Shown piece after piece: positions 33,889 through 47,000 of a DNA stretch of 64,000 nucleotides (positions are counted from its first letter, which is position 1; each line of letters opens with the position of its first letter). The stretch comes from Chionis minor. Its lineage: Eukaryota > Chordata > Aves > Charadriiformes > Chionididae. The translations under genes were made by a program, and so were the position numbers. Location of the stretch: NCBI GenBank assembly GCA_013398295.1, contig VZSF01006597.1, positions 1-64,000 on the forward strand, written 5' to 3'. The notes below the pieces were generated by a model, which worked only from the letters and a program-made list of their open reading frames with translations, had not been told where the DNA came from and searched no databases.

Positions 33889-36800
33889 GGGGTTCTCAGA
33901 TGGCACAGGGAGGAGAAGATCCTTGTTTTGACAAGGAGAGGAAATAGAAGGGGGAAGTGATGACTTCAGTGTCCTTCATTAACCTTACTGATATACTTTG
34001 AAACATCAGCAGTGTATTTACATGACACTGCCAACAGCTGGCTGCAGAAGAAATCCTTACACTTTCCCTTTTCAAGGGTCACAAGGAAAGGCTCGTGATG
34101 GCTAATGCGTATGACCTGCCTCCTTCAGAGGATTTCAGAGTCCAGCGTGGAGACAGATCTGTACCCTATTTTTTTCCAGAACTGGAGGCACAAGAGAATG
34201 GGCAGCTTGCCCAGCTCTGCAGGAGCCAGACTCCTGTCTCCCAGCCTTCTTTGTCTCCAGCCATGCTATATCCTCGGAGAGTCCTCTGCCAGACCCCAGA
34301 TGTGGGGCTCTCCAGGTCCCTCCTCTGCACACAGCCTCAGTGTCTTCACCAGGCTCTCACAACAGGTCCAGCCCTGGCTGCAGGTGGGCAGAGATGGTCC
34401 CCACCAGATAGGAATGCTCTCCATCTCCTGTCCATCTCCACAACCTGATGTGTGTTTGAGGGTGGGCGTCCTCCAGCTTTTCTACAGAGACTGGTCCTCT
34501 CCACTGGTATTATGGAAGGGACAGAAGGACTGTGACCTCATGATGCTTTGCTCAAACCCTTTGATGCCAAACATCTTGGTCTCCTTGCCCACCCATTTTC
34601 ACAGCATTTATAGGAAAAAACTTTCTTTGGACTTCTAAGAGCCCTGGGCTGGTGTTGCTGGGGTAAAAATTGTTGGGCAGGGGGAGAGTTACAGACATAC
34701 ACAGTGATTGCGTAAGGGAATTTCCTAGCCACTTAAGAAACCTGGCTGAGAAACAAACCCAAGCAAAAAAACCCTTCTTGAAATAAACTTCCTCAAAGAG
34801 CTCGGGGATGTGGTGGCTGGGCAGGACGGACCCTGCCCCTGCCCCGGCTCAGCCACCCAGGTTTCCTCAGCTGCCGTCCCAGCCTGCGCCGCAGCCCCAG
34901 CTGAGTCTTCAGTTTGCAGCAGTGATTTATCCCCCACCTGCCTCAGAAAGTTTTAGTCATCACCCAGCTGCTGAATAACCCTCTTGTCTGAATTCCCCCC
35001 AAGGCCCAAAAAGACTCTCTGCTTATCTAACGCTCATTTGACCGGGTAATTTGAAGGCAGTTTGCAAGCTCTGTGGAAGTGACCCGCTCTAAGTCAGTTC
35101 AGCTTTTCAATCCCCTCGGCTGCAACATCAGCAGTTTTCCTTGTATTTTTCCTTCTGCCCGGTGCAGGCTCTGACATTTCTACTGTCCCAGCATCGTGTT
35201 TACCCTGCTGAGTCTCAGAGGATGGAGAGCTGCCCCTGGTTCCCCCCACAACCTGTGTGTTACCTTCCCCAAGCCCATTGAAACTCCATCGCAAGGGATC
35301 ATTTGCGAAGACTAATTGATCTTAAAAGCCCTTTTTCATCTCAGCCTACAGTCTTTGAATGTGGCTTCCTAGAGCAAGTCTGTCCTCTGAGTACAGTATT
35401 AACAGCTTGTTCCTCCACTGTCTCTTCTTTGAGCGCTATTGATTAATCCTGCTGCTGTTTTCTGTTTTGCTGGCGGGCTTGGGTTGATGTCTTGCTGCTG
35501 GGGAGATCAGCTGCAGCCTTCCCATGGGAAGAGCACAACAGGTATTTAGTTCCAGTGCTAATGCTTTCCAAAAAAAACTTTGGTTTCTGCAACCAATCTT
35601 GTGCTTGGCTTTGAAGCGCACTTTCAATGAGTCTATTCACTGCGCAACCGCCCGCATGAACGTATGTCAAAAATTAGTCAGACAATCGCCTTGTGTTTAC
35701 TCTCCTCCTCAGTGTGTGCCCAGCTTTTCCTGAAAAATACTAACTGAAAGTGGCAAAAACATCCTGAACCTCTGAAATGACCGAAACATCTTTTCAGAGC
35801 TTTTCAAGGCCAGGTCCCGTAACAGCTAATGAATATCGCAGTCGTTGATTTCTGGTATACTAGACATAAAAAGCTAATACTGCCTTGCTTTCTCTTGATG
35901 TGCTTTTTCCCCTTCACGCTTCCATACCTTTGAATACTTCACGCATTTCAGCCAAGTCTGGTGACGCACCAAAGATCATAGATACCAAAATTCCTATCAC
36001 TTTCGCAGGTATTGGTTGCTGGAAAGTCTTTCAGTGCCTCCACTAATGGAAATACAATGCTATGAGTACACTGCATATCACCCCAGAGCAGAAATCTCTA
36101 AAAATCTCCAGAATCTCTCTCTAAACCCCCTCTGATTTCTAAAAAAAACAGGTTTCATAGTTCCACTTCTCCAAGAACAGATTGTCCACTGCAGTGAATG
36201 ATTTGCTAGGGTTTGCTAGGTCCTCAAATTTGCTAGGTCCTCTCCTGTACCTTCTTGGGCTTGTAGTTCTCCACTTTGCAAGTCCTGGACCGGATGAGCT
36301 GATATAGCACCAAAATCGTGCCATTGCAGGAGGATGGCTTTGTGGTCTGGGTCATACTGGTGATAGGAGGGAGGACCACAGCAGTATCCTCAAGCCTTTG
36401 TATGTGTCACTGTGCTGGTTATATCAACTCCTTTTGCCACTCATGAGAACTTCAGAGGCAGGAATTTATTTGCTGGAGAAAAGTACTGACCTTGGATGGG
36501 TTGTGGTGGGGGGACGTTGCGTTGTTTTAGCCTTGAAGCCTAAGGGGCCTGAATTGAAGCCAGAGAAACGGCAGTGCAAGATAACATGGGACTTTTAGAT
36601 CACAAGTGGATCACAGCCTGAGTATAAGGTGGGATCTTTTCAGAAATGAAAGTTTGAACAATATTCATCTGGTTTCACATTTTTGCTGTGTAGGAGAGAT
36701 GGTCTCTTTAGGAGGCCAGGTCACAGCTGTGGTGTATGCCAGGATTCTTCCAGTTCTGCACCTGGTGGGAACTCTCTGGTGATACCCACCTCCTGCCCCT

Positions 36801-38061
36801 CCTTCCCTGTCCCATTTCTTGCTCCATCTCATCCTCCTTGTGCTGGCTTCCCTTCCCTTTCCAGCTCACGACTCTGTCCCAAGCTGTCTCACAGGCTCTG
36901 AGCTCCTTCCTAGCAACCTTGCTGTTGTAGCCTCCTTCTCTTTGCTTCCCCTTTGCCTTCATCCAATTATCATGTGACCTTCTGCTCCCTTAGAGGAACT
37001 CTGCCAAAAAATTTCCCCCTTCTGTGCTTGTTTGCTTGCCAGGTCTGAGCAGGAAAATACTGTTTCCTGCTATTTCATTAGGAGCAGTCAGGAAGGTCTC
37101 TCCTGCTGAGGGAAGGCACTTCAGTGAATTACATCCCTCACTCAGCTGCCTCAGAGGAGATCGCGTGTGTTAAATCCGGTCCTTTCTCTCCCTTATTTTC
37201 CCCTTGCAGATGCACCGTCAGAGGCAGAACAGGGATGTGAGGCCCATCCCAAACCCAGATGGGTGTCTTCAGGGTCCCTGCCCAATTTGGCCTTATCTTC
37301 CTTGAGGACAATATATGTCTCCTAATCTGAGCCACCAACTCAAGGGGAAGCCCCGGATGAGGGCAAGAGGTCCCATGGCTCCCTGGTGAGGCAGCAAACT
37401 GTGTCACAGCCCAGGCTCTCCCAGGGGCTCGTGTTAGCAACACAACAGATCTTTTGTAAGAGGTTACTTAGCATATTTGATGGCTTTATGACTGGACACA
37501 GTCCTTTGGGACATGTCTGTGGCTCTCGGTGTCAGTTTTCCTGAGACAGCTGCTCTCTGTAGCTCTCTACTGAGCAGGAGGTGGTGCCAGCGGTGCCCAT
37601 GGCTGTATCTGTTCGTGGCACTGATGCAGAGAAGTAGCTGGGGTGTTGCAGATTGTGGCAGATTCACTCTTCATAGTCAGTTGAAAGAAAACAGGCATGA
37701 CTAGGACATCTCATCCTAGGCAATGACATCCTCCCCAGGGATGCTACAGAATCTGGATGACAAGCTCACATGCAGACAACCACTCCTGTCTGCAATGAGT
37801 TTAAGATTCAGGCAGTAATTGCCCTAATTTGCAGCTCTCATTGGGGCTTAGGATAAACCAGGAACTAAGGGACCATCTGGCAGAGGGAGCAGCGGAACTA
37901 CTAGTCCCTAAGGGAGCTTGGATGAGAGGATGGTGTCTTTAGTTCCTCAAAGTTTTGGCAAGCATCAGGTGAGGCTTCTTTGGCAGTTCGGCACCTGCAG
38001 CAGCCACGGAGTCTTGCTCTGATCCCTCCTCCTCTACAGGTACAATCGTTGTCTTTTACAA
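33889..38061. other. Non-coding interval
   Basis: About 4.2 kb without recognisable transposons. The nonamer TTTGCTAGG occurs three times within 36202-36237, and two of the copies share the extension TCCTC. A pyrimidine-rich stretch lies at about 36770-36900. The section 35290-36000 is AT-rich and conserved-looking. No exon was recognised. Confidence 0.5.
36202..36242. repeat. Short tandem duplication, TTTGCTAGG units
   Basis: TTTGCTAGG at 36202, 36212 and 36229. The last two copies extend to TTTGCTAGGTCCTC with a 17-bp period. A small local duplication. Confidence 0.8.
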
Positions 38062-38790
38062 AGGCAATCCCAAGCACAAATACACGCTAGGTGGAGAATG
38101 GATTGAGAGCATCCCTGAGGAGAAGGACTTGGGGATGTTGGTGGATTGGAAGCTTGACTTAAGCCAGCAACGTGCGCTTGAAGCCCAGAAAGTCAATCAC
38201 ATCCTGGGCTACATCGAAAGCAGTGTGGCCAGCAGAGCGAGGGACATGTACTTTGCTCTCATGAGACCCCCACCTGGAATACTGCCTCCAGCTTTGGAGT
38301 CCTCAGCACAAGAAGGACATGGACTTGTTGGAGCGAGTCCAGAGGAGGCCACGAAGATGATGCAAGGGCTGGAGCCCCTCTGCTGTGAGGACAGGCTGAG
38401 CGAGTTGGGGTTGTTCAGCCTGGAGAAGCAAAGGCTCTGGGGAGACCTTACAGCAACCTCTCAGTATCTTAAAGGGGCTAACAGGAAAGCTGGAGAGGGA
38501 CTTTTTACAAGGGCATGTAGCGATAGGACGAGGGGTAATGGCTTCAAACTGGAAGAGGGGAGATTTAGGTTAGATCTCAGGAAGAAATTTTTCATTCTGA
38601 GGATGGTGAGACACTGGCCCAGGTTGCCCAGGGAAGTTGTGGCTGCCCCATCCCTGGAGGTGTTCAAGGCCAGGTTGGATGGGGCTTGAAGCAACCTGGT
38701 CTAGTGGGAGGTGTCCCTGCCCATGGCAGTGGGGTTGTAACTAGATGATCTTTAAGGTCCCTCGCAACTCTAACTAGTCTATGATTCTAT
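38062..38790 (+). mobile_element. CR1 LINE 3' copy with long open ORF2 tail, plus strand
   Basis: About 729 bp, from GGCAATCCCAAGCACAAATA through the ORF2 C-terminal region, CAACCTGGTCTAGTGGGAGG and the tail CTATGATTCTATG at about 38779-38791. It is 5'-truncated just after the reverse transcriptase motif C region. Same subgroup as 23343, 32703, 61679 and 62852. Confidence 0.95.
38129..38689 (+). pseudogene. CR1 ORF2 C-terminal remnant, open 186 codons
   Basis: An uninterrupted frame covering the ORF2 region after the reverse transcriptase catalytic site. It starts around MLVDWKLDLSQQ (normally LGVLVDEKLNMS) and includes GLFSLEKQRLWGDL, DRTRGNGFKLEEGRFRLDLR and [21 protein letters not shown] small local frame change is visible where [15 protein letters not shown] replaces the usual RPHLEYCVQLWSPQ. 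It is inactive because the catalytic region is missing. Confidence 0.85.
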
Positions 38791-40899
38791 GTGTGACTGT
38801 GTACCCACAGTGCCTCACATGATGGGGACCATGATTCATGAGTCAAAGAGTCTTGGTGCACTCCTTCAAACATACTCTTAGAACTGGAGCTAGAAATGAA
38901 CAAAAGACAACAGCAAGCAGGGATGAGTCACTAAATGGTTAAAAATCCTCTTTCCCAGTCTGTCAGAAGATGCAATCCAGCTACCTTCCCATTTGATGTG
39001 TGCTTGTGCACTTACACCAGAACATGGTGTTTAATGAAAAGGATTGCTTTTGATAGATGAAGGCTTCTGATTATGTAATTGCCCTTGTAAGGGAGCACAG
39101 AGGAGAATTTTAGCAATATTGCTGGCTCTTATGCAAGACTGTTGCCGGTGTTTACTCTGCAGAGATGTGAATCTCCTCTGTCATTTGGGCAGAAAATGAT
39201 GCCTTAATCTTTTAAGACATTTATGAAACATTGGATTATGCCAGGATCAGTGTGCTATCATCTGTAAGAAATTTACTGGCTGATTGGATTGCACAGAACT
39301 TTTCAAGGCAGGTTTTATATTTAAACTTTGCATTTCCATGCCGGAAGAACAGCAGATATCAAGCTCTTAAGAGCCTTGGATAAATCATGAGGTCCTAGTT
39401 TTCAGCAATTACTATCAATGGAAAGTTGGGTTTGTGCATCTGTCAGGAATAGAAGCTGTATAGAATTTGCTGATCACTGGTCTATTGGATACATTTTCAT
39501 CATATTTCTCAGCTAACAGGAATTAAACAGAGCTAAATTGCACAGTAATGTTCTTAAATGTTCCCCGGAGGGCTGTGAGATGATTTAATGACACAGGTTT
39601 AGTGTTCTAGATAGTGACTGAAGCACTGACTTAAGAGTTAAATTAGGAAAAGCATAGGACACTGAACCAATTTCAGCTAAGCTTGTTCTGGTCTTCTCGC
39701 CCGTGGCAAAACTGTTGTCCATATTTGAGAAAAAAAATCCTACTTGCCGTTGCTTTTTTCTCCCACTCTTTTGGCAAACTGGAGACACTGGAGGTTTCTG
39801 GGATATGCGTTTAAACGCTTGTTACAGTGCAGGAGAGCATTTGGGCTTAACAGCTTGGTTTTCAGCCTCGCTTTGTTTGTGGCTCCCTATGTTTTCCAGC
39901 GGAGGTTCAGCCCATGGGATAGTGATTTCAGCCAGCTGAAATAGGCTTGTACCTCTGAATGAGTCCCAACACCCAAAGAACTCTATGAACCAAAGCGTGT
40001 GTCGTAGCCTCCTGTCTCCAAACAGGCTCTCTTCTTGCTCTTAGTTACATCTAACATGGTCATTGAGGCACTGGTTCAAGGTAACATGTTCAACTGGAGA
40101 CATGGTGTCCATTTCCCTCTCTCTCACATGGTTGGGTAGGAAATGGTACCTGTGGGAAGCAAGGTGAATGCTTGCTTGCACTGCGATAAGCCATAATGTT
40201 TAATACGGGGCACTGGAGAATCACACTGAGAGCCTGTAGAACCTGGGCAGATCCTGCAATGTCTCTCTGCAGTGGTCAGGAAGGGCTGGTAGACATCTGT
40301 GAGGCTCTCTGAGATGTCTGTTGCACACAGAGCCTGTCTGAGGCCTGCCTTGATGCAATATTCATATTCACGCCCAAACTGGTGGCATGATTTTGCGCAG
40401 GATTGAGAATTACTGATACAGGCGAAGTGTTGATTTGGGCTTGACTAGAGACCTGAACCCACATTAACCACCTTTGGAGGCTCAGGAAGTCTTCCAAAGC
40501 CGTCGAGTTGAAAGCTTGAGGGTATCACAATTAGTGCCATAAAAATGCTTCCCTTTTTAAAACACCCTTTTGAGTGTACTTGCAATCCTGTGCTCACACA
40601 AGTGAGTGGTACTGGACACAAACAGAAATCTTCTTGCCACTTTCCTTACTGAAGTAGAATGCTGGCCCAATCTATGAAACAGTAACCTTTTTTAGGAAGT
40701 CCAGCCTTGTGATTCCCACACTTTTCCGTGCCCAATAGCATAAAAAAGCAAAGCTTGCTACAAACTACAGTAAAAAGGAGGTACTTGGTATCCCATGGAA
40801 ATCTAGACACAGTCCCTGCACTGGGAACTCCTATGCAAGGCAAATGCCCGTCTTATGCTCAGAGGAGCCCAAGAAGAACCAAACCTGGACGCTGTTCCA
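38791..40899. other. Non-coding AT-rich interval
   Basis: No transposon or exon recognised. The stretch 38990-39560 is AT-rich and compositionally uniform, like conserved non-coding DNA, but this cannot be tested from one sequence. Confidence 0.5.
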
Positions 40900-41077
40900 G
40901 GGTGGCAGAGCCCTGGCAGAGGCTGCCCAGAGAGGTGGTGGAGTCTCTGACTCTGGAGACATTCCCAACCCGCCTGGACGCCATCCTGTGCCACCTGCTG
41001 TAGGTGGCCCTGCTCTGTCAGGAGGGTTGGACCAGATGATCTCCAGAAGCCCCTTCCAACCCCTGACATTCTGTGAT
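40900..41077 (+). mobile_element. CR1 LINE 3' fragment, plus strand
   Basis: Starts GGGTGGCAGAGCCCTGGCAG, continues through AGAGAGGTGGTGGAGTCTCT and CACCTGCTGTAGGTGGCCCT to CCTTCCAACCCCTGACATTC and a single tail unit TTCTGTGATA. It is a 5'-truncated copy of about 178 bp in the same subgroup as 26365-26701. Confidence 0.95.
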
Positions 41078-41615
41078 ATGTGTGCACACCTGGACCATCT
41101 TGTGTAAGACACTGACAGCACTTTGTAGCTGTATCAAACTCACATCAGCAGGTGTAAACACCCCTATGTACACAATACTCCATGCTTACTTATTGCTTTT
41201 CTCCAAATGTTTGCAAATCATCAACCATCAGCCAAAATTTCCCCTCCTCTCTTCCTTCCTCTCCAGTAAACCAGCAATGAATCCACTTGTTCTCGTAGTT
41301 CCTCCTTTTACAGGTAGGGAAACTGAGGAAGGGGACTTGGCAGAGCTAGGGGCAACAAATGTTGTGGACCTGGGTGTTCCAAGGACAAGTTCAACTGAAA
41401 GCTCTCAGGACTGGTTCGGGCATGCTTGATCTTGCCTTGGGGCAGTGGGAAGGACGAGGTCACCTCTTCACCTCCTTCCCAATTCTGCTCTCAGTGCTCT
41501 AAAGATCCACCCTGTTACTTTGGAAACAAGGCCCTCCCATCAGTGACACACAAATTTCTCTTGGTCTTCCTGTTTATGTCTCACCGATGCTCTTGCTCTC
41601 ACAGCGTTTGCAGTT

Positions 41616-41659
41616 GGTTCTTGCTTCTGCACAAGCTGCTGGTTCTTGCTTCTGCACAA
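41616..41659. repeat. 25-bp tandem duplication
   Basis: GGTTCTTGCTTCTGCACAA occurs at 41616-41634 and again at 41641-41659, so the unit is 25 bp long (the second copy is incomplete). No mismatches are seen in the shared 19 bases, so the event is recent. Confidence 0.85.
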
Positions 41660-41931
41660 AATACCGATGTGTTAATGCTGTGTCAGCTCTCTGCCACATC
41701 AAGCGTTCGCTCTGCACAGCCTGCTAACTCCTTGTTACAGCAGGTACTACCTCTCCTCCTGCAATGCTCTCCTAAGAGCACGGGGGCTCACCCACCACCA
41801 ATGGGAAGATAAAAACGGGGAGTGCGGAGTTGCTTCTGACTCCCAGGGAGGGTTCTGGGATGCCCGCTGGCACCCTTTGGGGCTCAGAGAGAGCGTCAGC
41901 ATTGTGGCATGGAGACTGTGTTTGTTATCAG

Positions 41932-41944
41932 GTCACCAGGTAAC
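41932..41944. promoter_or_regulatory. X-box-like (RFX) motif
   Basis: GTCACCAGGTAAC fits the RFX X-box consensus GTNRCC-N-GGYAAC with no mismatch and a one-base spacer. Sites of this information content also occur by chance in tens of kilobases, so function is uncertain. Confidence 0.25.
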
Positions 41945-43985
41945 GGCCGAGGCTCCTTGGGTGTGCCAGGGAGTCTCACCGTGGGTGCGAAGGAGTTAAT
42001 TTCTCCTTGGGTGGGGAGGGCAAGGAATTGGGTGTGGGTCAAGTAGGCACATAGGTGAAGCAGAGGAATGGCATTACCTCAGAGATCTGTGACTGGATGT
42101 GGACTTTACCAGGGGTTTGGAACCCCCTCCAGACAACCCTGCCTTCCATGAGGACTTTGCCGCAGCAGAGGGTGAGTCCTCGGGTCAGCCCAGCACGGGG
42201 CGGCAGGGGCAGGATGGGCAGGCTGGGGGTCCTGGCAGCGTGACACCTCCCCAAGCACCAAGGCCCTTGGGAACACGGTGTCTGTCCCACCTTGACTTTG
42301 CCCTGGTATAAATGATTAAACAGGGTGTTGAGTAACAAAGAGTCCTTCCTGTGGCCCTGGGCCAAGAGGAGGAAACCACGGACTCCATCCAACAAGCATC
42401 ACCAACGTTAACAGGGAGGAGCTTTGTTTTTTATACCTCTCTTGCACCACTCACGGTCCTTTGGAAAGATATGCCTGTCCGTGGTGTGGGCAGACCAGCC
42501 GGGCAGAGGAAGGTCGTCCTATGCTATATGGTGAATGGAGGACCTGGATGCAGAAAAAGTTGAAGCATCCTGGGATCGGGAGCCAGACTGGTCATGTAGC
42601 CATAGTCCAGGGCTCAAAGTTGGCATCTTCACAAAGCACACAAGGAAAGGCAACTGTAACAGTTGGGGGTTAATTACTATTATCTGCCTGGCTCGCAAAT
42701 AAATACTGATTATGTGTTTTGTTGGCAAAAGCCTTGCTCAGAAGCGGGAAGATCACTCACCTGCTGGAGAAGGGCCAAAGATGACTCTGGCCCTGCTGCC
42801 CTGTTGCGCAGAGTTGGACTAAGGTGGTGGTGTGTCCCAGCCACCCTGCCTTGGCTGGCTTTCCACCGCCAGGTCTCCCCAGGCCAACCTGGGCTTTGCT
42901 GTCAGGGCAGAGACCCCCCCAAGGCCTCCTGGCACAGAGGAGATGTGAGCAAAGGACAAATGGCACAAATGCTGTTCTTCTGGAATCAACAAAACCCTGG
43001 CCCTTAACATATCCTTCCTGACACGAGGCCACACCAGCGGGCACAATGTTCACATGGGGGCATCCGTGCCTTGTTGCAGGAGCTTACAATGGCAGGACAA
43101 TTCAGGTTGGAGTGGATCCTGGGAGGTCTCTAGTACAAGCTGCTGCATACCTGGGGGAGGACACCAAGTCCCATTTCTCATGTGTCACTCCTGCCGAGCA
43201 GAGGGTGGCCTGCAAGACCAACACTGGTTTCTGCAAAGCTCCCGACTGGTAGGTGGTGAATTACTGTTAGAGACGTGGTCAGCACGTGGAGCCAGACTGT
43301 ATTCTCATCCCCAGATGTCATAGGCTTCCAGGATGGGTTGAAGTATGCAAATATACGAAAAATATATATGTAGTGTTTGGCTCATCTTGAGATCTTACAT
43401 CCAGACATGAGATTCATGTAAGAGCCCATCACCGTGAGTTAAATCAGGCGCCAAGCATCGTGGCTTTACATAAAACAGAACTCTTGTTCTGTTAGTGATA
43501 TAATTGATCTCTATCGGTCAAGCGCAGAGCTGTGGACTCCTCTCCTCACGGAGGATGGCATCTCGAAACACGCAGCTGGAGAGGAGTGAGCCATAACATC
43601 TCCGTATCGCTGATGGGGAGCCGCACCACGAAGAGACTCGGTGGGTTTCAGTCAGAGGTACGTCCGAGCATCTCAAATAACGCGTGGTGCTTATGTTTAG
43701 GCAAGTGGATTAGCTGTATATTCGGGCAGTTAAACCGCTTATTAGTCTCCACTGACAAGTGCTGATTAGCTCCTTGGTGGCTGTAATGTGAGAGCAGGCA
43801 CCTAACACCCGCGGAGACACCTACAATTAAGCATTGTAACCTACAGCTGCCTCCTGTCCCCAGTGGCATTCCAAATGCCTGCTTGGAGGTCACGCGGGAA
43901 GGTTGTGATGGAGATGGGAAACGCCTCTGGATCTCCTGACTCCCTGACCTGCTAGCACCCATTCGCTTGTGCCAGAGGCTGACAC

Positions 43986-44090
43986 CGAGGGACATGGGTT
44001 AGGGGTGGTTTTGGCATAGGTTTATGGTTGGACTTGATGACCTTGGAAGTCTCTTCCAACCCAAGTGATTCTGTGATTCTGTGTGATTCT
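43986..44090 (+). mobile_element. CR1 LINE 3' terminal fragment, plus strand
   Basis: GGACATGGGTTAGGGGTGGT, then TTTATGGTTGGACTTGATGA and the tail GTGATTCTGTGATTCTGTG. Only the last 105 bp of the element are present. Same subgroup as 14081, 15333, 53297 and 58006, in the opposite orientation. Confidence 0.95.
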
Positions 44091-47000
44091 TGTGTCCCCA
44101 CCTCCTGCCCCTCCACTTCAGCATCTCCCCAAGCTGCCTCTTGACTTGTGCTTGGAGGCTTAAGCCACCATGGCTGGCTTGGCTCATAGAAAGCCCAGAA
44201 CAGGGGTGTCCTCACCCATGACCAGCACTCTGAGGTGCTTCAGAGTTACAGATCAATGACCACAGCATATAATAACAGCAATAGCACTATTACTCTCCTA
44301 ATTGCCAGAGGGATAACAACAATTACTACTACTAATATTAATAACAATGGCAGTAAAAATAGGTGTTAAGATCTGCTGGTAAGGACTGTTACTCCTTCAT
44401 CATATTAATTATCATCTCTGCTATTAGTCCTCCTGAAATTGGAGTGCAGTAATTCAGCATTGTGTGACACATTACTTTCAGAAGGCCACAAAGAAAAGGC
44501 TCAGCCTGAGTCAGACCATTGAAAAAGAGGTAGGAGTGACCTGCTGCATATCTGTCTGTGACGGTGCTCACGGCTGTTCCTGAGAGGAGAAAAAACCCCA
44601 CAGAACGGGCAAATTCTAGAAGTGGAAGAGATATGCAAATGTGTAATTTCCAGGTTTGGGAATTATAGCAGGAATATAAGGAATATTTGTAGTGCAGAGG
44701 AGCTGCTGGTGGTCGAGGGTTGGCTTCTGGCAGTACATCAGAGAACTGATGCTCAGAACTGCAAGGGTGGCACGTGTCACGTTCACCCAGAAGATTTCCC
44801 ACCTGAATTTCCAGCCCTGTGTTTGGACGACAGCTTTGTGTGGTCCTGCCTGTATTCACAGAGCATCCTGATTGTGGAGCAATAGGGAGGATGTTCCACT
44901 GGGAGGTCAATGGGCCTCCACTGCAAAGTGGGGGGCTCCTGGAGCTTTTGGGGGATTTCACTCACTTTCTAACAACAGCGAAAACCTGAGCTTTAGTGCT
45001 TGTGAAAGATGTTTTTTGAATCTGTGTTCTAAGAAGAGTGTTTCCAACTTGTGAAATAATGGTGTTTTAAGACAAAGTTAGCACATCAAAACTAAGCCCC
45101 AATTAGAAAAAAAGAAATTCCCCTTCCATCCTCGTCTATATTACCTGTCACGTACTCTTCTTCTGTGGAAAAAAAAGCAAACCCCAAAACTTTTGGAATA
45201 ATGTTGCGATGTGGAACAAAGCCAGATTCTGAGAACTAAAGCCTGAGAGTAACAGCAGCTCCTGTCCATGTGGTTTTCCGAGATGGCAGGCAGAATCTGC
45301 CCCAGGTCTCTGTGTTGCCATGGTATGCAGTATGGATGATGTTGCTTGTTTTGCAGAGGCAGAGACAGAGGTGGAGAGCCAGCAGGGATGTGGTAACAGG
45401 GGCAATTTTACCCACGCTGGAGGACAAGGGCTCTCTAGGTCTTCATTAGCAGGTGGGTCCTGCAGGTGCAGGGGTGTCACTGTGGCCGTATACCGCCCTG
45501 CTTGATGTTCTCACCAGTAATTAGTATCCTGGCTGCTTTGCAAACCGAGCACTTAAGCTCCATTTTTAATTGTCTGGGGATTATGCCAGCTCTGGGATTG
45601 TATCAGAAACTCGGCGACGTTGCAGCTTTGCAAGCCACCCTACTGACATCTGCTGCTTGCTGCTTTGTTTCCTGAATGGGCTTTGGCTGGCGCTGCAGGA
45701 AGGACTAGCCGCGAAGGGGAACAGCCTCAGTTGTGATTCCCCCGATGGTGCTTGAGCACTCGTTATTGCTGGGCTGGTTGCTCGCTATGGCTAATTCATC
45801 GCTACAGCCTGAGGATGCTCTTACCACGCACATGCTGACCTTGGCAGGTTGCTCCAGCCATGTGCTGTGCAACCGGTGGACGTGCTGTCTCCTCCGGCAT
45901 GGCACGCCGTAGGCCAACATCTGTCTCTGGTGACGAAATGTAAAAAACTTGTTTCCAAAGGGAGCGCAGGCTAGTTGGGCTTTTGAGGAGTGGAAGAGAG
46001 AGCACCATGCCAGGGCTGCATGTGGCCGCAGGGCTGACAGGAGGAGACGGCATGTTACAGACCTCCCCAGGATGGGGCAGAGGGAGCTTGTGCTCTGCTG
46101 AATGGTGCTGGAGGGGAGGAAGGGGAGGGTCGCTGTTGTTTTAGCCCTCCCTGAGATAAATCCACGCCGATGCACTACCAGGAAAGAGAAGTGATCCCCT
46201 AGGGACAGCTTGGTGTGAACATAATTGTGGCTCAGGGTATGTTGCTTGGCTGATTGCACCACAGTGGCTAAAGCTTTCCAGCTGTTCCTAGCGAAGGGTT
46301 TTGAAGAGCAATGGCCTGGATGTGCTGATTCTGCAGTATTTCCTGCAGGAGCTTGTGACTGCATTTGAAATGTCTCGGATGTACTTTGCTACTGAGCTTA
46401 TATTGACGTGCCTTTCTAAGCTACCATCAAGCAGTCAGCAAATCTTTGCCTGCCCGGATAGCTCACTAGCCCTGCTCCTGGGCAATGCCATTCTCCTGTG
46501 TTTTCCCACATTGTAGTTGGTTGGTGGGAGGATCAGGAGGGTCTGTTGGTCCCAGATTTGCTCTCTGTGGGCCTCAAAGAACAAGGAACAAGGTTCAGAC
46601 CAGGGAGGTTCAGCTGGGGTCTGTGTGTGCTGGCTCCTGTGTGGCGACATCTTTCCTCATCGTGAAGGTGTTGTTATGCTGTCAATGGGAGAAGGGATTT
46701 TGCCCGTGTTGGGGAGTTATAATAGAAATGTTGAGACTGGCAAGAACGGAGATTGGCTGAAGATTGGTGTAGAAGCACCAGAAGGGGGAAACAGCAGAAG
46801 GGCTGCACCAATGGGAGGTATAAATGGCCTCTAGATGGGCAAAGAGGCAAGGTGCCAACCTGGGAGAAACCCAAGAAATGTGACAAGGACTCAAGTCATT
46901 ATCATTGTCCCTTTTGCCTGGAGTGGAGAAAAGCTGAAGGGCGATGGACTACCCATGGCTCAAGATGTGACATTCAACAAGATCCCAAGAGGGTGCTGGG

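Larger units (their letters stand above)
41078..43985. other. Non-coding interval with 25-bp tandem duplication
   Basis: Contains a 25-bp direct duplication at 41616-41659, an X-box-type palindrome at 41932-41944, and a CpG-retaining, conserved-looking stretch at 43360-43830. No exon or transposon recognised. Confidence 0.5.
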
